Assembly (NCBI RefSeq): GCF_030403435.1
Contig: NZ_JAUEPH010000003.1
Coordinates: 310,001 to 374,000, forward strand
Reading direction: 5' to 3'
Length of the DNA stretch: 64,000 nt
DNA from: Algoriphagus sediminis
GTDB taxonomy: Bacteria > Bacteroidota > Bacteroidia > Cytophagales > Cyclobacteriaceae
This document shows, one piece after another, positions 19,349 through 27,500 of the stretch. The notes beneath the pieces were generated by a model. The model did not search any database. It saw only the letters and a list, made by a program, of their open reading frames with translations, and was not told the origin of the DNA. Each line of letters begins with the position of its first letter. The stretch's first letter is position 1. The position numbers and the translations under genes are program-made.

Positions 19349-20680
19349 TTAGGAAATAAAAAGGCTTATGATGTAAATAATACATATGGCTGATACCCCC
19401 ATGACCAAGGTTCCTAGACTATGTGATTGGTTCCCCTGCTTCACGGTCATTCCAGAAAGTTGAGTTACTACCCAGAAACCACTATCATTGGCATGAGATA
19501 TTGCCATAGCTCCTGCTCCTACAGATAAAGCGGTCAGCACTTTCATACTTTCGGAGTCCAGGCCTAATGGTCCCAATAAAGGAGCTATGATGGATGCAGT
19601 GGTGATCATAGCAACGGTGGTGGAGCCCTGAGCAGTTTTTAAGGCAAAAGCAATCAAGAATGGTAGAAAAATCCCCCAGTTGGCATCTTGCATTCCCTCG
19701 CTCACAAGTGTTCCAATTCCTGAATTTTGAAGCATTTTACCGAATACAGCACCCGCTCCAGTGATGAAGATTACCGGTGCGGCAATGAGCAATGCTTCTC
19801 CAATCCAGCCCGATGCCGAAAGCATTTTTTTGTCCAATTTTTTCGGAAGGGTAAAAGACAAAACAGCACCTATAAGCAAAGCGATCACAGGGCTTCCTAT
19901 AAATTTAATGACTGTCACGTGAGTTCCTTCTCCAAAGGGCTGGGTAGGATAAGTGGCAATAGAAGCCAGAATAATTAAGACCAAAGGAATCACAATCGGT
20001 ATGAAGGACTTCAAGGTGGAAGGGAAAGCAGAACGATTTAAATTGCTCTCATTTTCGCTCATTTTTGGCTTCAAAGGAATTTTGGACACCACCTTGTTCA
20101 CAAAGATGTAAGCCGGAATCAAGGTTAAAAGGGAGATAATCACTCCAAAAAAGATCATTTGCCCAAGGTCAGCACCAATGATTCCCGCGGTGGCAATGGG
20201 ACCCGGGGTCGGAGGAACCAAAGAGTGGCTACACATGGCTCCGAGTGAGAGAGCGATCATCGTACCTGCGTAGGATCGATTACTCTTGCTGGAAAGCGAC
20301 TTTGCGATAGGGTTCATCATGATGATGGTAGAATCCCCAAAAACTGGGATGGAAAGCACATAACCACCGAACATCATGGTGAGGTTAACAGATTTCTTTC
20401 CTAGCCAACTCAGTATTTTCTCGGCAATGACTATTGCCCCGCCAGTCTTTTCAAGGAAGGTTCCTAAGATTACCCCAAAAAGAATAAGTAAGCCAACAGA
20501 TCCAAGAACACCGCCAAATCCTTCAGAGATGGATTGAAGGATTAAGTCTGGGCTCATCCCTGATAAAAGTCCGTAGATCAGGGCACCGCCAATAAGTGCT
20601 AAGAAGGGGTGAATATCATACTTGACTATGGCCAATAAGAGAATGGCTAATACAAGTAAGATCAAGAAAATGGTGTACAT
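19349..20680 (-). CDS. GntP-family gluconate/sugar-acid:H+ symporter
   Basis: 443 residues, about 12-14 membrane helices, the normal length for GntP permeases. Family sequence features include KYDIHPFLALIGGALIYGL near the N-terminus, GYVLSIPVFGDSTIIMMNPIA, and LVPPTPGPIATAGIIGADLG. GntP members import gluconate, fructuronate, glycerate or related hydroxy acids with protons. The following gene, 3 bp away, is a secreted glycoside hydrolase; no gluconate kinase or uronate enzyme is beside it, so the cytoplasmic steps must be encoded elsewhere. The start ATG at 20680 directly opens the first helix. Confidence 0.92.
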   Translation of the reverse strand: MYTIFLILLVLAILLLAIVKYDIHPFLALIGGALIYGLLSGMSPDLILQSISEGFGGVLGSVGLLILFGVILGTFLEKTGGAIVIAEKILSWLGKKSVNLTMMFGGYVLSIPVFGDSTIIMMNPIAKSLSSKSNRSYAGTMIALSLGAMCSHSLVPPTPGPIATAGIIGADLGQMIFFGVIISLLTLIPAYIFVNKVVSKIPLKPKMSENESNLNRSAFPSTLKSFIPIVIPLVLIILASIATYPTQPFGEGTHVTVIKFIGSPVIALLIGAVLSFTLPKKLDKKMLSASGWIGEALLIAAPVIFITGAGAVFGKMLQNSGIGTLVSEGMQDANWGIFLPFLIAFALKTAQGSTTVAMITTASIIAPLLGPLGLDSESMKVLTALSVGAGAMAISHANDSGFWVVTQLSGMTVKQGNQSHSLGTLVMGVSAICIIYIISLFIS

Positions 20681-20815
20681 GCTGAGTTAGATAGATTGCA
20701 ATCCTAAAAATTACCTAAAAATTGGAGAATAGAAAGGATAATATGATGAGTAGTCTCTTTTAGGTTCTTCCTTGCTTCGGGTTGCATTTAGGATCTAATT
20801 CAAATCTCCCAAGCT

Positions 20816-21736
20816 TTAATCCCTGATTTTAATTGCAACATTCCCACTCTTCCTTCCAGTTTCCACATAGCGATGGGCCTCCACTATTTGGTCTAATGTG
20901 AAGGTCTTATCAATGTAGGCTTTAATTTTTCCTTCCTCAGCGAGCTTCTTTATTTTAAGTAAGTGCTCACTTCTTTCTTTAGTCATCATATTTACAGAAA
21001 CGAAGGAGCCGCCATTTTTTAGAACCTTTCGTCCTTGAGATTTGCTGCTTTTACCTACCGAATCAAATACCACATCAAAGGATTTTCCTGATCTGGTAAA
21101 ATCCTCTTTTTTGTAGTCGATCACATGGTATGCTCCGAGTTCCTTGACCATTTCTATTTTCTCAGTGCTACAAACCGCCGTCACTTCTAACCCCATATTT
21201 TTGGCCAGCTGTATCGCAAAACTTCCCACACTTCCGGATGCCCCATAGATTAGAATTTTCTGAGTACTTTGAGCTTTTGCTTTTTCAAGCAAAAACATGG
21301 CAGTCATACAACCAACCGGTAGTGTAGCCGATTTTTCATGAGAAACACCTTTAGGCTTATGCTCAATCACCCCATGTTTCCATGTTTCCGGAACACAGAT
21401 ATATTCAGCATATGAGCCGTTAGGCAAAAGAGTGGCTGTTCCAAAAACTTCTTGGCCAACTTCAAATTTTGTGATAGAACTTCCAACCTCTTCCACCACT
21501 CCTGAAAACTCATGGCCAAGAACCTTCTTTTTGGGAGTAAAAAGCCCAAAAATAATCCGTGCAGGCAGCCAAAAGAGAGGGGGGAAGTCAGACTTCCTAA
21601 GTCGAACATCTCCTGAAGTCACAGAGGTAGCAAAAATCTTAACTAAAATCTCGTTTTCCTTAGGCTTCGGTTTGGGCACTTCCTTGATTTCGATTTCTTC
21701 AGGGGGACCATAGTGTTGGTAGACGGCTGCTTTCAT
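20816..21736 (-). CDS. MDR-family NAD(P)H:quinone oxidoreductase-like alcohol dehydrogenase
   Basis: 306 residues of the medium-chain dehydrogenase/reductase superfamily. An N-terminal GroES-like domain with LGHEFSGVVEEVG is followed by a Rossmann fold with GASGSVGSFAIQLAK. The structural-zinc Cys cluster is missing, as in zinc-independent quinone reductases, and no catalytic zinc site is obvious. It should reduce a quinone or an activated alkene or aldehyde with NADPH. It is monocistronic, with 135 bp to the GntP start and 236 bp to the gene upstream. Confidence 0.85.
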   Translation of the reverse strand: MKAAVYQHYGPPEEIEIKEVPKPKPKENEILVKIFATSVTSGDVRLRKSDFPPLFWLPARIIFGLFTPKKKVLGHEFSGVVEEVGSSITKFEVGQEVFGTATLLPNGSYAEYICVPETWKHGVIEHKPKGVSHEKSATLPVGCMTAMFLLEKAKAQSTQKILIYGASGSVGSFAIQLAKNMGLEVTAVCSTEKIEMVKELGAYHVIDYKKEDFTRSGKSFDVVFDSVGKSSKSQGRKVLKNGGSFVSVNMMTKERSEHLLKIKKLAEEGKIKAYIDKTFTLDQIVEAHRYVETGRKSGNVAIKIRD

Positions 21737-21972
21737 GATTAGGATTGAAAAGTTTCGCTGAGCTCAAAAGTTAGGAGTTGAAATACGAGTGTTTGCCCTG
21801 CTTCAGAAATGAAACACCCGTTATGCTACAATATATCGATATTAGTGGAGCTTACCTTACACGACATAGCCCTCATTATCCCCAGAATGAATACTCTTTT
21901 CTTCTGAAATAGGACTTTAGCGGGAGGATGGAGGCTCTATTGATTAAACGGAAAAAATCAAACGGAAGGCTT

Positions 21973-22347
21973 TTATTCGGCCGAGATAGGAGTAGCATAA
22001 TGACTTGAAACTAATTGCCATCCATTTTCTCGTTCCACCCAGACATCCAAAAAATTGAGATGTACCGCGCTTGTTTTACCTGACTTGATTATTGTAAAGT
22101 CTCCTTCACCGTGCACAACTGCAGATGTACCAAAAACGCGAACCATTGTATTTTTAAGGTCAATTTCCTCGAAAGTGCACTCTTTGGATTCCATCTGAGC
22201 AATCATCTGATTTTTGGTTATGGCATTATCTTTTTCTTTGAAAATGAGGCCACGTTCATCAAAAATTCTTGAAAACACATTAACATCGGTGTATTGCCAA
22301 GAGGCAAACTTCTTCTTGGAAAGATTTAAAATATCTTCTTCAGTCAT
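21973..22347 (-). CDS. NTF2/SnoaL-fold small protein (DUF4440-like)
   Basis: 124 residues, cytoplasmic, no signal peptide. The pattern of two N-terminal helices, a Phe-Asp-rich strand (FSRIFDERGLIF) and late strands SAVHLNFLDVWVERENGWQLVSSHYATP is typical of the NTF2-like superfamily. Family members range from isomerases and dehydratases to stress proteins with no enzyme activity, so no reaction is assigned. Interesting in context: the giant kinase at 56274 begins with another NTF2-like domain. It starts 103 bp beyond the stop of the propeller-amidohydrolase, after a terminator, so it likely has its own promoter. Confidence 0.8.
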   Translation of the reverse strand: MTEEDILNLSKKKFASWQYTDVNVFSRIFDERGLIFKEKDNAITKNQMIAQMESKECTFEEIDLKNTMVRVFGTSAVVHGEGDFTIIKSGKTSAVHLNFLDVWVERENGWQLVSSHYATPISAE

Positions 22348-22404
22348 TACAGGGGGGTGATTAATTCGGGTATCTAAAGCAAATCTCAGACCGAAAAATC
22401 ACGT

Positions 22405-22428
22405 AAAAAAAAAAGGGCTTTTAGCCCC
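22405..22428 (-). terminator. Rho-independent terminator after the propeller-amidohydrolase gene
   Basis: On the minus strand a GGGCT/AGCCC hairpin (22423-22427 with 22415-22419, 3-nt loop) is followed by ten T residues (22414-22405). It lies 23 bp beyond the stop at 22451. Confidence 0.88.
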
Positions 22429-22450
22429 TTTCTAGTTTTATTTAGCCCTA

Positions 22451-25400
22451 TCAATTTAGCTCCGTAGTCACAGCTGGAGCAGTTTTGGTCCAGGGACTTA
22501 TATCCAATTTCCTTGGTGTAGGGAGTAGCTCGTCAAGCGAGTTACCGTCATAAAGTCGACCATTTTTCACCACGTGGGTAATTGTATTGGTATTTCTGAT
22601 ATTCTCCAAGGGGTTACTATCCATGATCACAAGGTCTGCTAATTTTCCAGCTTCAATACTTCCCAGTTCTTTATCCAAACCAAGAGCCTCTGCCCCTAGA
22701 ATAGTAGCTGTTTTAAGCGCATTCATAGGACTCATTCCTCCACTGGCTACTGCCCAAAGCTCCCAGTGATAACCTAGTCCCTGCAGCTGTCCATGGGAAC
22801 CAACACCAGCAAGACCTCCAGCTTCAACCATATCATTAATTCCCTGAGCATGAAGAGAGTAAACATGATCCTCTGGCGAGAACCAACCACCAAGGCCTCC
22901 CGCTCTTCTTCTTGCCTTCGAGTTCAATTCGTTATATGGAGTGAACCTGGCTAGCTTTTCATCACCCAAAGGACTTTCCATGGTGTAAAAATAGTTTTCT
23001 GCCCATGGGCCTCCATAGGCCACCAAAAGGGTTGGTGTCACAGCCATCTTACTATCAGCAATCACTTTCACCACGTCATTGTAAAGTGGATGGATTGGGA
23101 TGGCATGTTCATGACCTGGATATCCATCGATTAGTTGTGTGATATTTAACTTATAATCCAAGCCTCCTTCGGTGGTGGGCATAAGCTCTTGTTCTTTTGC
23201 TGCCATAATTATCCACTGCCTATGTTGTCGGTTACCGACCAGGTACATTTTGATGTACTGAGTATTATAGTATTTACTGTATTGCTTCAGAATATTTTTA
23301 GTTTGATCAAGCGATTTAAGGTTATACATCCAAAAACCAACTCCAGGGCCTGTCGAATAAACTCTTGGGCCAGGAATCATACCTGATTCAACCATATCCG
23401 CATAAGTGAGGACGTCTGTAGTTGCAGTTTGTGGATCTCGAGTTGTGGTAACACCATAGGCTAAATTAGCCGCATAAATCCAGACGGAGTTTTTATGAAT
23501 ACCCCATGTAGGCCACATATGGGCATGGGTGTCAATAAAGCCTGGTGTGATGGTTTTCCCTGAAACATCGACTATCTCTGCATCTCCTGCATCTAAAGAT
23601 CCTGTTTCACCAACCGCTTTGATGCGATTATTTTCGATTAGGATATCTCCATTCTCAATGACTTGTTCGCCATTCATTGTGACGATTCTTGCGTTTTGAA
23701 GGAGGATTGATCCCTTTGGAGTATCCTTGGCATAGTAAACTTTTACCTGATTCTCTTCTGGAGAATATTTTTCACGTTCTTTTTGCTCGGCTTTATAAAT
23801 GCTGTCGGCTTTAGCTTTTTCCTTGTCCTCTTTGAAAAGGTCTGCAATTCGCTTCTTTTCAGCTTTGGCTAAAGAATCCGCTAGTTTTACAGCCTCTTCT
23901 CCCTGAGCTTTAAGCGTGTTGACACTATCTGCATCTGCAAGCATTTTTGCCTTTTTTGCTGCCTTCACCGAATCATCAAGAGTTTCGGCTCTGGTCAAGT
24001 CATAAACCCAATGACCATTTCCCAGAGACCAATGAATTTTCTCTCCATTTGCCTCCCATGCAGGCCATTCTCCACCAATTTCTGTAAGCTGTCGAGAAGG
24101 GAAGGAACTTGAAGAAGGGTCTCCAACATTGATGTTTGCAGGTTTACCCGCTTTAGGAATGGTTACCACATAGACATTGTTATTTACTTGGGCAAGAGCT
24201 TTATCCCCTTTGGGAGCCATGAAAATGGTGCTTGCGCTGGAAGCTTGAGGCTGAGGCTCTCTTGAGCTCGCTCCTTCAGGTAGCATGCAGTAATTTACAG
24301 CATCAGCCTTGGAGCGGGGGAGGCCCATGACATATTCTACGGTTCCTTCTTCGGTGGTGATGCTGTGTCCATGATCTTCATGTCCATCTGCAACAGTGCC
24401 AAAGGTGGTTATTCCAGAAATCTTAGCATATACTTTTTCATCTGTTCCATCCCATTTCACGGAAAGTAGCTGCCCGCCTCCTTTATTCAAGAAGACTCTG
24501 CTGGTGTCCATGGTGAAGTGAACATTACCATAATTCCCTGCTTCCATAATATGACGAGCAACTCCTCCATTTTCCGGAATCCACATTAATTCTGCTTCGG
24601 AACCTGAAAATCCCGGACCTTCAGCATTTTTTAAAACTCTTCTTGGACCTTTGAAAAAAGCAATTCTATCATCATGACTCCAGGCAGGTTGGAGGTAAAC
24701 TCCAGGAGAATCACTCAGCTTGGTTGTAGTTCCTGCGAGGTTTGTTTTGAACAGGGCGCCTCCTTCTTTTTCATCCCAAGTCACAAAGGCCAATTGAGTT
24801 CCTTCAGGGTTCCATGCTGGCATTGCCTCTGTGAAATCATTGGAAGTAATTCTTTTCGGGGTGCCATTGGGATAATCCATGACATATAGCCTGTTCAGTG
24901 CGGTGAATGCTAACTTGCTACCATCAGGGGATGGAACAGCATCCCGAATCTGAGTAACCAGAGCATGTGTGGTATCTTTCACCTCATAATTGAAATATAG
25001 CCTTGGACCCATGGCCATTTCCACATCCACTTCAAAAGGTATTTCTGAAGCTTCACCTGAATCAATGTCGATTTTCCAGATTTTCCCTCCGTATGAAGTG
25101 ATGAAATTTTTGCTGTCTGGGGTGAAGGCACTTGCAGGTAGGACACCTTGAGGAGCGATGGACTCTTGGTCATCTCTCTGGACTGGATAGGCAAGCCACT
25201 TTTCATCACCGGTTTCCAGCTCTCTCACTACTAGGCCCGTTTTATTTTTCCATCGAGATCCATACACCATCCATTTACCATCAGAACTTAGCGTAGGGGT
25301 GAAGGCAGAACCATATCGAGTGGAGATGCTAGTTACATTTCCTTTGTCAAAATCATATGTGCCAAGCTGATACTGAGGAAGTAGGGCATTATAATTCCAA

Positions 25401-26044
25401 GACCCATTCCTGTGAGAGAAATATACTTTTCCGCCATCAGGGCTTACCACTGGATCAATGGTCTTAAAAGAAGAGGAACCGGTCACTAGCTGAATGCCTC
25501 CACCTCCATCTTTATGGTACATCCAAAGTTTAGGGATTCTACGACCTTTACTCACTACGATATATTCACCGTCTGGAGTCCAAGCAGCCCCAGGTACATC
25601 CCCCTTTTTATCTTTGGTGATTTGAACGGTATCTTTTTTGACCATGTCTATATACCATAGATTATCGCTTCCAGCCCTATCCGAAGTAAAGAGTATTTTT
25701 TCTCCATCCGGCGAAAATCTTGGGTGTGTTTCATAAGCCATACCTCTAGTGATGGCCTTAGCTTTTCCTCCAGATATTGGAATGGTATAAATATCACCAA
25801 GAAGGTCGAAGGCAATGGTCTGCCCATCGGGACTAACATCAATACTCATCCAGGTACCTTCATCAGTGGTGAACTTCATCTCCCGTTCAGGTTTCAATGG
25901 GAGATCTTTAAATTTTGGGTAATCCAAAGAATCCTTTTCTGTACTGTCGGATGAAACAAACACAGGAAAAGACGGAACATCGGCCCACAGATTCGTAGAG
26001 CCAAAAATCCCAGCCATAAGCATGGGAATTAGAAACTTTTTCAT
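22451..26044 (-). CDS. Secreted PD40-propeller amidohydrolase fusion (1197 residues)
   Basis: A periplasmic two-part protein. After a signal peptide, residues about 50-650 hold TolB-like PD40 beta-propeller repeats (SPDGQTIAFD, SPDGEKILFTSDRAG, TPDGEYIVV and others). A charged Ala/Lys/Glu-rich helix (about 690-755) links to an amidohydrolase domain: GFIDTHAHMWPTWG gives the HxH metal site, and GHEHAIPIHP and HGQ provide later ligands. The C-terminus ends with the usual GSIEAGKLADLVIMDSNPL. Such fusions are common in Bacteroidota but the substrate is unknown. The start lies 29 bp after the stop of the receiver-cyclase gene, so it could be at the end of that transcript, although its own promoter is also possible. 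Ends at a strong terminator. Confidence 0.9.
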   Translation of the reverse strand: MKKFLIPMLMAGIFGSTNLWADVPSFPVFVSSDSTEKDSLDYPKFKDLPLKPEREMKFTTDEGTWMSIDVSPDGQTIAFDLLGDIYTIPISGGKAKAITRGMAYETHPRFSPDGEKILFTSDRAGSDNLWYIDMVKKDTVQITKDKKGDVPGAAWTPDGEYIVVSKGRRIPKLWMYHKDGGGGIQLVTGSSSFKTIDPVVSPDGGKVYFSHRNGSWNYNALLPQYQLGTYDFDKGNVTSISTRYGSAFTPTLSSDGKWMVYGSRWKNKTGLVVRELETGDEKWLAYPVQRDDQESIAPQGVLPASAFTPDSKNFITSYGGKIWKIDIDSGEASEIPFEVDVEMAMGPRLYFNYEVKDTTHALVTQIRDAVPSPDGSKLAFTALNRLYVMDYPNGTPKRITSNDFTEAMPAWNPEGTQLAFVTWDEKEGGALFKTNLAGTTTKLSDSPGVYLQPAWSHDDRIAFFKGPRRVLKNAEGPGFSGSEAELMWIPENGGVARHIMEAGNYGNVHFTMDTSRVFLNKGGGQLLSVKWDGTDEKVYAKISGITTFGTVADGHEDHGHSITTEEGTVEYVMGLPRSKADAVNYCMLPEGASSREPQPQASSASTIFMAPKGDKALAQVNNNVYVVTIPKAGKPANINVGDPSSSSFPSRQLTEIGGEWPAWEANGEKIHWSLGNGHWVYDLTRAETLDDSVKAAKKAKMLADADSVNTLKAQGEEAVKLADSLAKAEKKRIADLFKEDKEKAKADSIYKAEQKEREKYSPEENQVKVYYAKDTPKGSILLQNARIVTMNGEQVIENGDILIENNRIKAVGETGSLDAGDAEIVDVSGKTITPGFIDTHAHMWPTWGIHKNSVWIYAANLAYGVTTTRDPQTATTDVLTYADMVESGMIPGPRVYSTGPGVGFWMYNLKSLDQTKNILKQYSKYYNTQYIKMYLVGNRQHRQWIIMAAKEQELMPTTEGGLDYKLNITQLIDGYPGHEHAIPIHPLYNDVVKVIADSKMAVTPTLLVAYGGPWAENYFYTMESPLGDEKLARFTPYNELNSKARRRAGGLGGWFSPEDHVYSLHAQGINDMVEAGGLAGVGSHGQLQGLGYHWELWAVASGGMSPMNALKTATILGAEALGLDKELGSIEAGKLADLVIMDSNPLENIRNTNTITHVVKNGRLYDGNSLDELLPTPRKLDISPWTKTAPAVTTELN

Positions 26045-26073
26045 GTTGGGTTGAAATTAGGGGGGTGTATTAT

Positions 26074-27120
26074 TTAAGAAATCACCTCATAAACGGTGAC
26101 TGGTTTAGCTTTATTCTTCAGTGAAAAAACTCCTATTTTTTCAAATTTGAAGGCGTCTGAGATCTCTTCCTGATATTTTTCCAGAATTAGAATTTGGCCA
26201 GGGTTGGCCTTGGATTGCAGTCTCGCAGCTACATTCACGGTATCCCCAATGACTGTATAATCCAGTCGTTTAAGTGAAATGGAGCCAATATTTCCAGAAA
26301 CCATCTCACCATAATTTATCCCGACAGAAACTTTTGGGCGAAAGCCCGATTCTTCAAACTCAGGCATTTCATTCATTTTGTCTCGTATGGAAATAGAAGT
26401 TTCCACTGCTCTTTGCCTGGCATTTTCTCCTTGAAAAACGGCCATTACAGCATCCCCAATAAATTTATCAATACTCCCTTCTCTAGCGATGATCTCTTTC
26501 ACCATCAGGTCAAAGTAATTATTCAAAAGGCCAACTACGGTATTTGGAGATTCATTTTCTGAAATCGCGGTGAAGCCACAGAGATCGATAAAGGCTACTG
26601 CAGCTTCTATATTCTCATTCTTCATGATCTCGTTTTCCATGGACTGACCACTCATGAAGTTTAGAACGTTCTCGTCGACATACATTTTAAGAATGTCATT
26701 TTCTTTGAGAGCTTTCAGGTTGGATTTGATCTGGGTGACATACTGAATGGTCTTGTCTATGGTGATTTCCAAATCCTGAAAATCCACAGGTTTTGTGATG
26801 AAATCGAAAGCACCAAGATTCATGGCAACACGGATATTTTCCATGTCCCCATAGGCTGAGATGATCACGGTTTTCAGCAGGGAATACTTTTCTTTCACCC
26901 GTGATAGGAGGGTAAGCCCATCCATTTCAGGCATATTTATATCACTCAGAATCATATCCACATCGGGATTCTCTTCGAGAATTTCAAGAGCTATTCGTCC
27001 ATTCAAAGCGAACAGAAACTCAAATTCTTCTGAGCGAATTTTCTTTCGAAACTTCTGCTTGATCAGGACTTCTAAATCAGGCTCATCGTCTACTACCAGT
27101 ATTTTTACCGCGTTGGACAT
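26074..27120 (-). CDS. Response regulator with class III adenylate cyclase output (REC-CYC)
   Basis: 348 residues. An N-terminal receiver (1-125) has acidic pocket DD at 11-12, phosphoacceptor D60 in ILSDINMP, Ser/Thr-type S88 in VIISAYGD, and K110 in FITKP. A linker leads to a class III nucleotidyl cyclase domain: metal Asp D179 and D223, the base-selecting pair K219 and T289, and transition-state residues N296 and R300. The K/T pair is that of class IIIb adenylate cyclases, so cAMP is expected. Phosphorylation of D60 should control cyclase activity. The gene sits 3 bp behind a lone receiver and downstream of three histidine kinases, which are its likely phosphate donors. No cAMP receptor is encoded in the window. 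Confidence 0.93.
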   Translation of the reverse strand: MSNAVKILVVDDEPDLEVLIKQKFRKKIRSEEFEFLFALNGRIALEILEENPDVDMILSDINMPEMDGLTLLSRVKEKYSLLKTVIISAYGDMENIRVAMNLGAFDFITKPVDFQDLEITIDKTIQYVTQIKSNLKALKENDILKMYVDENVLNFMSGQSMENEIMKNENIEAAVAFIDLCGFTAISENESPNTVVGLLNNYFDLMVKEIIAREGSIDKFIGDAVMAVFQGENARQRAVETSISIRDKMNEMPEFEESGFRPKVSVGINYGEMVSGNIGSISLKRLDYTVIGDTVNVAARLQSKANPGQILILEKYQEEISDAFKFEKIGVFSLKNKAKPVTVYEVIS

Positions 27121-27123
27121 AAT

Positions 27124-27498
27124 TTAATTTATGAGATTGCTGATCTCCTTTCTTAAGGAATCAAAATCTATAGGTTTAGTGAAAAATTCTTTGGCACCGG
27201 ATTTTTTGGCCTTATCGTAATTCTCGCTATCTCCATAAGCAGAGATCATACTTACCTGGATATTTGGAAAGTCTTTTTTTACTATTTCCAGCAATTCAAG
27301 TCCGGTCATTCCCGGCATATTGATATCGGAAAACATATACATCACTTCTGGTGGATCGTCGTTTGCTAAGATTTCCAGAGCTTCCGACCCTGAAAAAGCA
27401 AAGACCATATCTATGGCTCCGCTTCGGATTTCCCTTCTAAACTTTTGTCGAAAAAGTAACTCGACATCTTTTTCATCATCTACGATTAAAATTTTCAT
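27124..27498 (-). CDS. Stand-alone receiver domain protein
   Basis: 124 residues, a single CheY-like receiver and nothing else. D7 and D8 form the acidic pocket, D58 in MFSDINMPGM is the phosphoacceptor, S85 is in VSMISAYGD, and FFTKPID gives the conserved Lys. It is clearly paralogous to the receiver of the next gene: both share QKFR-x2-IRS, SDINMP, ISAYGD and TKPxDF. It is wedged 2 bp after the stop of a propeller kinase and 3 bp before the REC-cyclase start region. Likely roles are phosphate shuttle or competing sink for the same kinase. Confidence 0.92.
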   Translation of the reverse strand: MKILIVDDEKDVELLFRQKFRREIRSGAIDMVFAFSGSEALEILANDDPPEVMYMFSDINMPGMTGLELLEIVKKDFPNIQVSMISAYGDSENYDKAKKSGAKEFFTKPIDFDSLRKEISNLIN

Positions 27499-27500
27499 AA

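Noticed and set aside
21737..21972. Possible small gene or remnant between the oxidoreductase and the NTF2-fold gene
   Set aside because: No sizeable frame; only a partial palindrome around 21833-21846 was seen.
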